Origin: AB-629-J13 sp964496365
GTDB taxonomy: Bacteria > Fidelibacterota > Marinisomatia > Marinisomatales > AB-629-J13
DNA length: 19,804 bases
Direction of reading: 5' to 3'
Assembly: GCA_964496365.1 (NCBI GenBank)
Contig: CAZBZK010000026.1
Span: forward strand, 1 to 19,804
Below the pieces are notes generated by a model. The model made no database searches and was not told the origin of the DNA. It saw nothing but the letters and a program-made list of their open reading frames with translations. Positions 7,060 to 14,630 of this stretch are shown here, piece by piece (within the stretch, counting starts at the first letter, position 1; every line of letters starts with the position of its first letter). A program made the translations under genes and the position numbers.

Positions 7060-10044
7060 TTAGATTCCCGGGGATTCTTGTTCGTCCATCATTAAAATTT
7101 CTTCATTTCTTGGTTTTAAAATAATTCCCAAACCTGTTTGACCATCAATAGTGACCGCCATAGGTTTCTCAAGTTGAAACCATGAAGTAAACTCCTTTTT
7201 TTCTTTAAGAGGGCAGTTTCGAATCCACGGCAAATCTAACCTATCTTGTTGTCCTTTGTGAGAGATGGTAAAATAACCTATTCTACGGCTGGTTACATTT
7301 TGGAAAAAATGGCTCCCGAATGAATGATCCACAGGGAAATTATCTAACCCAATTTCTACCATAATTTTGACATTAGAAATATTTTGCCATGTTACAGGAA
7401 TTCCCAACCAGTGATCTGCGGACCCCCATCGTCCAGGTCCTGCCAATAAAAAGGGAGAGGATACTAATTTGTTTAACTTACCTATTTCTTCTGCTATTAT
7501 TTTGGTTTTGGAGCGTTGAAATGTGATCGGATCCACCAAGATTATATCTCGAATTTCTTCAAAATTACCATCACCCAATGTACCGGAACTTTTAATAATA
7601 ATATCGGGAGAGGTATTTATTTTTTCATCCAATTTTCCATCCAAATTGCTGATTATCATGGGTTTGATTTGAAGTAAATAAAATTCCGGTCTCTTTTCTT
7701 TTTTGTATAAATTTACGGCGAATTCTATTTCTACGGGACACCCTAGATACTTTTTCCCGAATTTTAACATTTCAGTGATAATTTCAGGAATCATGAATTC
7801 ATTCCATTTAAGAACAGAAGGAAACGTTACAATACGTTTGCCATTGTATCTCAAAGAATCTCGAATCATTCCGTCTTCAGAACAGATGACACTTCCCGCC
7901 CAAAATAAAGAACCATCTTTTTCTGCAACATCCAAATTATATTTAATTAGGTTTAATTTTTCTCCTCCAGATAAAGGGTTTGAATTTGGATCCATATCTA
8001 AGGCATAAAATGAGGATTGGGAGTTCTCTTCTGAAGAACGAATTGAATAAAATTGAGGTAAAACCGCTGGGTAGGCTGGTGAAAATCGAAGGGCTTTTTC
8101 TCCTTCAACTACTGTTTTCCCAAATCCCAATGCTATGGTTGCCACTCCATCATTTCTTTGAGCATAAGATACAGGATAATAATTTATATTCATGGCGATT
8201 CCACTTATGGTTGGATAGAATTTTCCGTTATAATGTTGTCCTATTAACTCCGTAATCAATACCGCCATTTTTTCTTCGGTATGCCGATGTCCGGATCTGG
8301 ATGTTACCGAACGGGCATCTTTAAAAAAAGTCGAAGCATAAATTCGTTTGATGGCTTCACTAAGTTGGTGTAATCGTTTTTTATTACTTTTGTCAGCATT
8401 TTGAATCATGAGTGTAGAATACATCCCCGCCAATGGTTGATATTGGGAATCCTCCAACAAACTGGATGATCTTACCGCAAGCGGATATTTAACTTGCTTT
8501 ATAAAAGCCTTTAGAGAATGTTTTAAATCGGAAGGTAAAGAAGCATTTAAAAAAATGGATTCTAATTTCGAATTGGATTCAATTTTATATACTTCATCAA
8601 AAAGATTATTTTCAGACATGAAGCGATCGAATGCATCGGTTCCAATGACTGCAATTTTTGGAATTTGAATTGAAATATTTGGAAAAATTTTCTGAAAATT
8701 GGATTCCCTCAAAATTTTGTTCATGAATCCCAACCCTCGAGCTTTTCCACCTAAAGATCCCCCATATAATCGGGTAAAGTGGGTAATCGTTCCTTTTTGT
8801 GCTTGGCTTAAATCGGCGACTCTTAATTTTTTTTCTTCTTCCAATGAATGATCAATGGAATTAACTAAATAAGTCCTTAAATCTTCCGAAGAATCGAAAT
8901 CAGTAACTTGTTTCGGTCTCATAAAATCAGCAAGTTGAAATTCCCCTCTTGCGGCAATCCAATTAGAAAAATGATTGCTGGAAGCATGATGAACCATGAT
9001 TTCTTCCGGTACTTTTTTAATGTATTTTTTTAATTCTTTTAAATTTGCAACTTTTGCAAATTCTTCACCAGTCAAGGTTCTAAATATAAAATCTCCAAAT
9101 CCAAAATTATTTTTTACAAATTTTCTAATATCGTACAATAATGAATCAGATCTTTTATTTAAAAACACAGCGTTGACTCTATCTGCTTTTTCTTTTTTCT
9201 CTAGATTTGTGGATTGAAGCACAATTGGCATGTGAGGCTCTTTTTCTCTGATATATTGAGTAAATTCAATACCAGCATCAGGATTTAGTATCCCTTTTTT
9301 TGGAAAGCGAATATCCGAAACAATACCTAAAATATTTTCGTGATATTCATTAAAATATTTTTTTGCTTGTTCAAAATTAGTTGCGAATAAAATCTTGGTT
9401 CGGCTTCTTAGGTGCAATAGTCTTTGAGTATTATTGAAACTCTTATTCACTAATTGTTGGGTATGATACATGATTTCACGGTAAATCAAAGGCATAATCA
9501 CTGAATAAAACCGAGGAGAATCTTCCACAAATATAATACCTCTTACACCACCTCTGTTAATATCTCGTGGAGCATTTTTTCGATCTTCTAATTGTTTAAT
9601 AATTGCAGGGAACACATTTGAATTCCCTGACCAAATAAAAACATGATCAAAAAATGATTGAATTTCATTTTCTCGAAACATAACGAGTTCAGATTCATCA
9701 AATGCTAATAGTATTAAAGCGATTCTGGGGTGTTTCTTTTTTATTTTTTTTGCTAACGAAACAGCATTCATATCGGCAATTCGCATCATGATGATGATAA
9801 TTCCAAATTTTCGTTCTGCAATCATTTTTAAAGCAGATCCTGCAGTTTTTGCATGCCATAGTCGGGGAGCATAACTAAAATTCATACCTAAATATTCATG
9901 TAGAATTTGTTCAGTCAAACGACCATCCTCTTCAAGGATATATGCATCATATGGACTGGAGACTAAAAGTATTTCGTGTACCCGAAATAACATCAAGTCT
10001 TGGGGGTCTAAACGCTTGGGTTTTTTATTTTTATAGTAATTCAT
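7060..10044 (-). CDS. Tandem-receiver protein with PEP-synthase/PPDK-like ATP-grasp region
   Basis: This 994-residue, apparently cytoplasmic protein has several parts. Residues 22-152 look like a receiver fold ('HEILLVSSPYDAYILEED' start, 'FGIIIIMMRIADM' third strand), but the phosphoacceptor position holds a hydrophobic residue. Residues 167-312 form a second receiver with intact key residues: acidic Glu174-Asp175, Asp244 in 'GIVSDIRFP', Ser278/Thr279 and Lys297. Residues 425-800 are the PEP/pyruvate-binding ATP-grasp region ('GGSLGGKARGLGFM' 428-441, 'PLAVRSSSLLEDS' 521-533, 'EIEFA' 772-776, 'LQIKPM' 791-796). The C-terminal module has 'GPGRWGSADHWLGIPVTW' (869-886) and 'SFGSHFFQNVTSRRIGYF' (908-925). 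I find no T-x-GG-x-x-x-HA phosphohistidine motif and no PEP-binding barrel, so it is not a standard PEP synthase. Proteins of this form are, as I recall, annotated as PEP synthase in FCB bacteria; the reaction is unknown. No Shine-Dalgarno sequence is seen. Confidence 0.85.
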   Translation of the reverse strand: MNYYKNKKPKRLDPQDLMLFRVHEILLVSSPYDAYILEEDGRLTEQILHEYLGMNFSYAPRLWHAKTAGSALKMIAERKFGIIIIMMRIADMNAVSLAKKIKKKHPRIALILLAFDESELVMFRENEIQSFFDHVFIWSGNSNVFPAIIKQLEDRKNAPRDINRGGVRGIIFVEDSPRFYSVIMPLIYREIMYHTQQLVNKSFNNTQRLLHLRSRTKILFATNFEQAKKYFNEYHENILGIVSDIRFPKKGILNPDAGIEFTQYIREKEPHMPIVLQSTNLEKKEKADRVNAVFLNKRSDSLLYDIRKFVKNNFGFGDFIFRTLTGEEFAKVANLKELKKYIKKVPEEIMVHHASSNHFSNWIAARGEFQLADFMRPKQVTDFDSSEDLRTYLVNSIDHSLEEEKKLRVADLSQAQKGTITHFTRLYGGSLGGKARGLGFMNKILRESNFQKIFPNISIQIPKIAVIGTDAFDRFMSENNLFDEVYKIESNSKLESIFLNASLPSDLKHSLKAFIKQVKYPLAVRSSSLLEDSQYQPLAGMYSTLMIQNADKSNKKRLHQLSEAIKRIYASTFFKDARSVTSRSGHRHTEEKMAVLITELIGQHYNGKFYPTISGIAMNINYYPVSYAQRNDGVATIALGFGKTVVEGEKALRFSPAYPAVLPQFYSIRSSEENSQSSFYALDMDPNSNPLSGGEKLNLIKYNLDVAEKDGSLFWAGSVICSEDGMIRDSLRYNGKRIVTFPSVLKWNEFMIPEIITEMLKFGKKYLGCPVEIEFAVNLYKKEKRPEFYLLQIKPMIISNLDGKLDEKINTSPDIIIKSSGTLGDGNFEEIRDIILVDPITFQRSKTKIIAEEIGKLNKLVSSPFLLAGPGRWGSADHWLGIPVTWQNISNVKIMVEIGLDNFPVDHSFGSHFFQNVTSRRIGYFTISHKGQQDRLDLPWIRNCPLKEKKEFTSWFQLEKPMAVTIDGQTGLGIILKPRNEEILMMDEQESPGI

Positions 10045-10096
10045 TTAAAGTATGCTATAAATAATAAACCAAGTTAACATATCTAAATACAAAATA

Positions 10097-10126
10097 GTTA
10101 TACTAATAATTTGGTAAAATATTCAA
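10097..10126 (-). promoter_or_regulatory. Candidate promoter of the receiver/ATP-grasp gene
   Basis: On the minus strand TTGAAT (10126-10121) and TATAAC (10102-10097) are separated by 18 nt. A start near 10090 would give a leader of about 46 nt before the ATG at 10044. It overlaps the candidate promoter of the divergent comF operon, so the two may compete. Confidence 0.35.
10112..10120 (+). promoter_or_regulatory. Candidate extended -10 promoter of the comF-pgk-tpiA operon
   Basis: TGGTAAAAT is an extended -10 with five of six consensus bases. It lies 55 nt before the chosen comF ATG, in the 131-bp divergent gap, without a recognisable -35. It is the only good candidate upstream of the operon. 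Confidence 0.35.
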
Positions 10127-10175
10127 AAAAAAGGTTCATTCTCTTTTTAAAATTATTTAATATGGATAAGTGAAA

Positions 10176-10871
10176 ATGAAAAATTATTTTCAAGAAGTGG
10201 TTATTTTTTTTCGCTCATTAATTAACCTAACCTCACATTGGATTTTGCCTAATTATTGTTTTGTTTGTAATGATATTCAACAAGATCGGTCTGAATGTTT
10301 ATGTGAACAATGTTGGAAAAAATTAAAAAAAAATACGATGAATAATTGGATTCAAGAGGTACAAAATTCGACTCATTTGTCGGGTGCTTTTTCCGGTTGG
10401 AAATTTGATGATACATTTCAATCATTGATCCATGAATTGAAATATAACGGGTATGCTAAAACCGGGAGATATTTGGGGAAACAAATGGGGGCCAGATTTA
10501 AAAATTCCTTACCTCAAATGGATTGTCTGATTCCTGTACCTCTCCACAAAGTAAAAAAACGTGATAGAGGATTTAATCAATCATGTTGGATTGCAAAAGG
10601 ATTGGCTTCGGAGTTAAAAATACCAGTAGAAACAACCATATTAAAAAGGATAAAATACACTCAATCTCAAACGACTTTATCGAAAAAAGAGAGACAATTA
10701 AATATGGCAGAAGCATTCGAAGTTCGTCAAACTGGAAATTTTAAATCAGTGGGATTAGTGGATGATGTATTAACCACCGGTTCCACGGCTGATGCCTGTG
10801 GGGCAATTTTGCTAAAAAATGGATTCGAAAAAATCTATATTTTGTCTTTAGCCAAAACTTTTTCCAAATGA
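10176..10871 (+). CDS. comF: ComF family phosphoribosyltransferase-like protein
   Basis: The 231-residue protein has the ComF layout. An N-terminal zinc-finger-like cluster holds Cys28-x2-Cys31 and Cys41, Cys43, Cys46. The conserved 'LKYNGYAKTGRYLG' follows, then 'DCLIPVPLHKVKKRDRGFNQS' and 'TQSQTTLSKKERQLNMAEAF', and finally the type I phosphoribosyltransferase PRPP loop 'LVDDVLTTGSTAD' at about 194-206. ComF proteins take part in handling single-stranded DNA during natural transformation, where they work with ComFA helicase and PriA; the nucleotide chemistry is unclear. I chose the ATG at 10176, which has GGATAAG at suitable distance, over the GTG at 10170 that would add two residues. The TGA overlaps the pgk ATG by 4 nt. 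Presence alone does not show competence, since ComF is widespread. Confidence 0.92.
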   Translation: MKNYFQEVVIFFRSLINLTSHWILPNYCFVCNDIQQDRSECLCEQCWKKLKKNTMNNWIQEVQNSTHLSGAFSGWKFDDTFQSLIHELKYNGYAKTGRYLGKQMGARFKNSLPQMDCLIPVPLHKVKKRDRGFNQSCWIAKGLASELKIPVETTILKRIKYTQSQTTLSKKERQLNMAEAFEVRQTGNFKSVGLVDDVLTTGSTADACGAILLKNGFEKIYILSLAKTFSK

Positions 10872-12058
10872 TAAAAACACTTAATCAATTAAATTTAAAA
10901 TATAAAAAAATTCTTATAAGAATTGATTTTAATGTTCCGATTCAGAATGGTATTGTCCAGGATCCTTTCAGAATATTGAGTTCAGTTCCAACCATTAAAT
11001 TTTGTTTAAAACAAGGTGCCTCCATAATTTTATGTTCCCATTTGGGAAGACCGAACGGGCGAGTCGTAGCTGATTTGAGTTTGGTGCCTGTGGGAGAAAT
11101 TTTAGCAGATTACCTAGAGTGTCCCATTAAGTTTTCTCATAATTGTATTTCTGAAGATGCTCAGGATGTCTCCTTGGGTTTAAAGCCGGGAGAAGTTCAC
11201 TTGCTGGAAAACCTTAGATTTCATTCGGGCGAAACCAATAATGACCCTGCTTTCAGTCTTAAATTGGCAAAACACGGCGATGTATATGTCAATGATGCTT
11301 TTGGTACTGCCCATAGAAAACATGCGTCAAATTTCGGCGTTGTTCCATTTTTTAATCAAAAAGGGACAGGATTACTAATCGAAAAGGAACTAAAATATTT
11401 AGATCAAGTGATTAAAAAACCGACAAGACCGTTTGTCGTCATTTTAGGAGGGGCAAAAGTACGTGGAAAATTAGAATTAATAAACCGGTTTTTAACGAAG
11501 GCAGATGCGATACTTATCGGAGGTGGTATGGCATTTACGTTTCTAAAAGCAAGAGGCAACCATATTGGAAATTCCTTAATTGACAAATCAATGATTTCTT
11601 CCGCAATGAATATTCTCTCTGATGCAAGAAGTAGGTCAGTTCAGTTAAAATTACCTGAAGATGTAATTGTCGCTGAGGATTTGAATTCAAACGAATCGAT
11701 TGAAGCCGTATCCGTCGGAAATATACCACTATCGATGAGTGGATTTGATATCGGTCCAAAAACCATTCTTGGATTTTCAGATATAATATCAAACGCAAAA
11801 ACCGTATTGTGGAATGGTCCAATGGGTGTCTTTGAACAAAAAGAATTTGAACATGGGACCAGACAAATTGCAGACGTTTGTGCCAATGCTAATGATGACG
11901 GAAAAACCATCATTATCGGGGGAGGAGATACAGCATCTGCAGTCAATTTATTCGGATTAGATGTAAAAATGAGCCACGTATCAACTGGCGGAGGTTCTTC
12001 CTTAACATTATTAGGTGGGAACCGATTACCAGCAATTGACATATTAGACAAATCATGA
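10868..12058 (+). CDS. pgk: Phosphoglycerate kinase
   Basis: Pgk transfers phosphate from 1,3-bisphosphoglycerate to ADP in glycolysis (and back in gluconeogenesis) in the cytoplasm. The 396-residue monomer is of normal length. The N-domain shows 'RIDFNVPIQNG' (Asp20, Asn22 region), 'SHLGRPNG', 'LLENLRFHSGE' and 'VNDAFGTAHRKHAS', all substrate-binding. The C-domain shows 'ILGGAKVRGKLELI', 'LIGGGMAFTFL', 'LWNGPMGVFE', 'IIGGGDTASAV' and the phosphate loop 'VSTGGGSSLTLLGG'. The usual 'DDTRI' reads 'QDPFRI', which keeps the arginine and isoleucine. It overlaps comF and tpiA by 4 nt at each end (ATGA both times), so the three are one translationally coupled unit. Confidence 0.98.
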   Translation: MIKTLNQLNLKYKKILIRIDFNVPIQNGIVQDPFRILSSVPTIKFCLKQGASIILCSHLGRPNGRVVADLSLVPVGEILADYLECPIKFSHNCISEDAQDVSLGLKPGEVHLLENLRFHSGETNNDPAFSLKLAKHGDVYVNDAFGTAHRKHASNFGVVPFFNQKGTGLLIEKELKYLDQVIKKPTRPFVVILGGAKVRGKLELINRFLTKADAILIGGGMAFTFLKARGNHIGNSLIDKSMISSAMNILSDARSRSVQLKLPEDVIVAEDLNSNESIEAVSVGNIPLSMSGFDIGPKTILGFSDIISNAKTVLWNGPMGVFEQKEFEHGTRQIADVCANANDDGKTIIIGGGDTASAVNLFGLDVKMSHVSTGGGSSLTLLGGNRLPAIDILDKS

Positions 12059-12816
12059 AAAAGCAAAAAATTATTGTTGGAAATTGGAAAATGAATAAAT
12101 CATTAAAAGACGGGATTGAGTTCGTCACAAAAATGAGGAAATTACTTTTGAAAATAGAAAGGACAAAAGTTATATTCTGCCCGCCTTTTACGGCATTATT
12201 TGGAATGATGGAACAATTAGATGGCACCTCACATGGTTTAGGAGCACAAAATTGTCATTGGAAAAAATCCGGTGCATTTACCGGCGAAATTTCTTGTTCA
12301 ATGTTGTCTGAACTTGGAGTCAAGTACATAATTGTAGGGCATTCAGAAAGACGTCATATTTTAAAAGAAAAGGATGAATGGATACATGATAAAATTTGTT
12401 CCATTCTTAATCATGGAATGATACCCATATTTTGCATAGGTGAAACATTGGAACAAAGAAAAAATGGTGAGACAAAATCAACCTTATCTAATCAATTAGA
12501 TTTGGGATTAAAACAGATTTCAGAGATTGGCGAGTTAATAATCGCTTATGAACCGGTTTGGGCGATTGGAACTGGATTAAATGCAAGTCGAGGACAAATC
12601 GAAGATGCCCATAAAATAATCAGACATAATATACGAGAAAGCTTCTCCGATTCATCAGGTGAAATGATTTCAATATTATATGGGGGTTCAGTGAATACTC
12701 AAAATGCAAAATCTCTTATTTCCACACCGGGAGTAGATGGATTTTTGATAGGAGGAGCCAGCTTGAAAACCGACTCCTTCCATGAATTAATTTCGATAGC
12801 AGAACAATACAATTAA
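12055..12816 (+). CDS. tpiA: Triosephosphate isomerase
   Basis: TpiA interconverts dihydroxyacetone phosphate and glyceraldehyde 3-phosphate as a dimeric TIM barrel. All catalytic residues are present in the 253-residue protein: Lys12 in 'GNWKMNKS', His96 in 'IIVGHSERR', and Glu166 in 'AYEPVWAIGTG', whose flexible loop 6 follows. The phosphate-binding 'ILYGGSVN' (about 207-214) and 'GFLIGGASL' (229-237) close the barrel. The start ATG overlaps the pgk stop. Pgk-tpiA adjacency is common, matching their consecutive use in lower glycolysis. The stop codon is part of the secG ribosome binding site. Confidence 0.98.
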   Translation: MKKQKIIVGNWKMNKSLKDGIEFVTKMRKLLLKIERTKVIFCPPFTALFGMMEQLDGTSHGLGAQNCHWKKSGAFTGEISCSMLSELGVKYIIVGHSERRHILKEKDEWIHDKICSILNHGMIPIFCIGETLEQRKNGETKSTLSNQLDLGLKQISEIGELIIAYEPVWAIGTGLNASRGQIEDAHKIIRHNIRESFSDSSGEMISILYGGSVNTQNAKSLISTPGVDGFLIGGASLKTDSFHELISIAEQYN

Positions 12817-12820
12817 GGAG
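12815..12820 (+). promoter_or_regulatory. Ribosome binding site that fixes the secG GTG start
   Basis: AAGGAG overlaps the tpiA stop and sits 5 nt before GTG at 12826. No in-frame ATG is available near the start of the first membrane helix, so this site settles the start. Confidence 0.8.
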
Positions 12821-12825
12821 TTAAC

Positions 12826-13167
12826 GTGCAAGGATTTTTAATTATTATACACACAATTGTCAGTATTTTGTTAATTTTAACAGTCTTGATGCAAGCCAGC
12901 CAAGGTGGTGGATTATCAGGAACATTCGGAAGTGCTACCACCAGTGCAATTATGGGTGGACGTGGTGCGGCATCCTTTTTAAGTAAAATTACAACTTGGT
13001 TAGCCGGAATATTTCTATCCCTTGCAGTTGTGATTAGCTTGTTTAGCGTTTCAACTCAAGTGGATTCAGAATCGTTATTAAAACAAGAAGCTGAAATTCA
13101 ACCAATTTCTCCGGGGGCAGATTTATCTTTACCAGCCTCCCAAGAGTTTTTAGACACGGATGAATAA
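12826..13167 (+). CDS. secG: Protein translocase subunit SecG
   Basis: SecG is the small third subunit of the SecYEG channel in the inner membrane. The 113-residue protein has two membrane segments, 'FLIIIHTIVSILLILTVLM' (about 3-22) and 'WLAGIFLSLAVVISLFS' (about 59-75). Between them is the family signature loop 'MQASQGGGLSGTFGSATTSAIMGGRGAASFLSK' region, rich in glycine and serine. A short acidic, proline-containing tail follows the second helix, as is usual and variable in this family. The start is GTG with a strong Shine-Dalgarno sequence. It follows tpiA by 9 nt and precedes tRNA-Leu(GAG) by 6 nt, so the tRNA is most likely cut from this operon's transcript. Confidence 0.96.
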   Translation: MQGFLIIIHTIVSILLILTVLMQASQGGGLSGTFGSATTSAIMGGRGAASFLSKITTWLAGIFLSLAVVISLFSVSTQVDSESLLKQEAEIQPISPGADLSLPASQEFLDTDE

Positions 13168-13173
13168 AATTTT

Positions 13174-13257
13174 GCCGAAGTGGTGGAATTGGTAGACACG
13201 CTGTCTTGAGGGGGCAGTGTCTTATCAGACGTGCCGGTTCGACTCCGGCCTTCGGCA
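13174..13257 (+). tRNA. tRNA-Leu (anticodon GAG)
   Basis: The 84-nt class II tRNA folds with acceptor GCCGAAG/CTTCGGC, D arm around 'GTGGAATTGGTAGACAC', anticodon stem CTGTC/GGCAG with loop TTGAGGG (anticodon GAG), a long variable arm 'TGTCTTATCAGACGT' typical of leucine tRNA, T stem GCCGG/CCGGC with loop TTCGACT, and discriminator A. It reads CUC and CUU. No CCA is encoded (CAG follows). It begins 6 nt after the secG stop. In E. coli the tRNA after secG (leuU) is also tRNA-Leu(GAG). Confidence 0.97.
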
Positions 13258-13292
13258 CAGATAATTTTAAAACTTAGACATTGAAAACAACC

Positions 13293-14594
13293 ATGTATTT
13301 AAAAATATTCTTAACACTTTTATTGATTTCCACAGGGCTTTCTCAAACTCCGGAAGCATTTCTTTCGGTTGGGCAAGAAAAATTAAAAGAAGGAGATCTA
13401 CAAGGTGCATTGAATCAATTTGAATCTGCATTAAATGCGGATAATCAATTCACTCCGGCTATGCTTGAATTGGCTCATCTTCAATTAAGAATTGGAGATA
13501 TGGAAAAAGCTCAACGCTATTTACGTAAAGCAGTTGACGTTGATTACGACAAATTTAAGAAGGAGTTTGACCGATTTAACAATATCAACATCAAGATGAA
13601 TGATGGTGGCAGGGCGATGAAAAACGGTCAATTTGTTGAAGCGTTCACTTTTTATGAAGAAGTCGTTAAGGAATTTCCAAATTTTACAGAAGCAGTGTAC
13701 AGTATGGGATTATCTAAATTTAGGTTAAATGAATTTGAGGCTTCTGTAAAAAATTTTAGAGAAGCTTTAATATTAAATCCACAACATGTAAATGCCCAAA
13801 CGGCCATTGATAACGTTGTAAAAAATACATTTAATGAAGGAAATAACTCCTATAGAAGGGGAAATCTGGAAGGGGCAATGGAGGCTTACCGAAATGTACT
13901 TATTTATGATCCATCTTTTTTTAAAGCTTATTATCAAATTGGTGTAATCGAGGCGAAACGTGGGAATTTAATGACTGCCATTGAGTCTTATGAACAAGCG
14001 ATCAAAGTTGATTCTACATTTTACCAGGGTTGGTTTGCATTGGGACTTGCCCAAAATAAATATGGTCATGTTGATGAAGCTCTTCATTCCTTTCAGCAAG
14101 CAGTTCTCATCCATCCTGGATATAGTAAAGCCTATAGCAGTATGGGAGATATTCATATTCAAAATAAAGATTTTTCTCAGGCTATAGAGGTTCTAAAAAT
14201 AGCCATCTCTGTAGATGAAAATTATTCCAAACCATATATTTCTTTGGGAAGAGTTTATTCAGGATTAGACTCATTGAATTTAGCGGTTTTGTATTTAAAT
14301 AAAGGGATATCTCTCAACCCAAAAAATGCATCTGCTTGGACCCGGCTTGCTTCAATTTATAATCAATTGAAAGAGTGTGATAAAGCTAAAGAAGCTGCAA
14401 GGGAAGCAACAGACAGAAAGAAGCGGTTAGGAGCGGGTTGGTATGAATTGGGTGTCGCAGAATGGTGCAATGGAAAAGGGAGTAAGACTGCGGCATTGAA
14501 TGCACTGGAAAAAGCAAGAGATGATCGTTCTTGGCGACAAATGGCTGAGTACGAAATGGATCGAATTAATAATCCAGCAAAGTACGAAAATTAG
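13293..14594 (+). CDS. Exported tetratricopeptide repeat protein
   Basis: The 433-residue product starts with a clear export signal ('MYLKIFLTLLLISTGLSQ') and a likely cut before 'TPEAF', so the mature protein should lie in the periplasm or at the cell surface. The rest is about 11 tandem TPR units of 34 residues each, with the usual W/L-G/A-A-P spacing. Examples are 'GDLQGALNQFESAL', 'GNLMTAIESYEQAIKVD', 'GHVDEALHSFQQAVLIHP' and 'DSLNLAVLYLNKGISLNP'. No catalytic domain is visible; it is a protein-binding scaffold with unknown partner. I prefer the ATG at 13293 over an upstream TTG at 13281, which would put two extra charged/polar positions before the signal peptide. There is no Shine-Dalgarno sequence. 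It follows tRNA-Leu by 35 nt and may share the secG transcript. Confidence 0.88.
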   Translation: MYLKIFLTLLLISTGLSQTPEAFLSVGQEKLKEGDLQGALNQFESALNADNQFTPAMLELAHLQLRIGDMEKAQRYLRKAVDVDYDKFKKEFDRFNNINIKMNDGGRAMKNGQFVEAFTFYEEVVKEFPNFTEAVYSMGLSKFRLNEFEASVKNFREALILNPQHVNAQTAIDNVVKNTFNEGNNSYRRGNLEGAMEAYRNVLIYDPSFFKAYYQIGVIEAKRGNLMTAIESYEQAIKVDSTFYQGWFALGLAQNKYGHVDEALHSFQQAVLIHPGYSKAYSSMGDIHIQNKDFSQAIEVLKIAISVDENYSKPYISLGRVYSGLDSLNLAVLYLNKGISLNPKNASAWTRLASIYNQLKECDKAKEAAREATDRKKRLGAGWYELGVAEWCNGKGSKTAALNALEKARDDRSWRQMAEYEMDRINNPAKYEN

Positions 14595-14630
14595 CTTAAG
14601 TTCAACAAATCTCATCACCATAAATTATTG

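Noticed and set aside
10970..10985. Pgk 'DPFRI' instead of 'DDTRI' as a defect
   Set aside because: Arg and Ile are kept and this loop varies among normal Pgk proteins; all other active-site motifs are intact.
11641..12066. Long minus-strand frame (141 residues) inside pgk
   Set aside because: It lies wholly opposite strongly conserved pgk sequence, with no ribosome site and no recognisable family; it is a shadow of pgk codon use.
13043..13258. Minus-strand 71-residue frame beginning MPKAGVEPAR over tRNA-Leu
   Set aside because: This is the antisense of tRNA-Leu read as protein, a well-known false annotation, and it also covers the end of secG.
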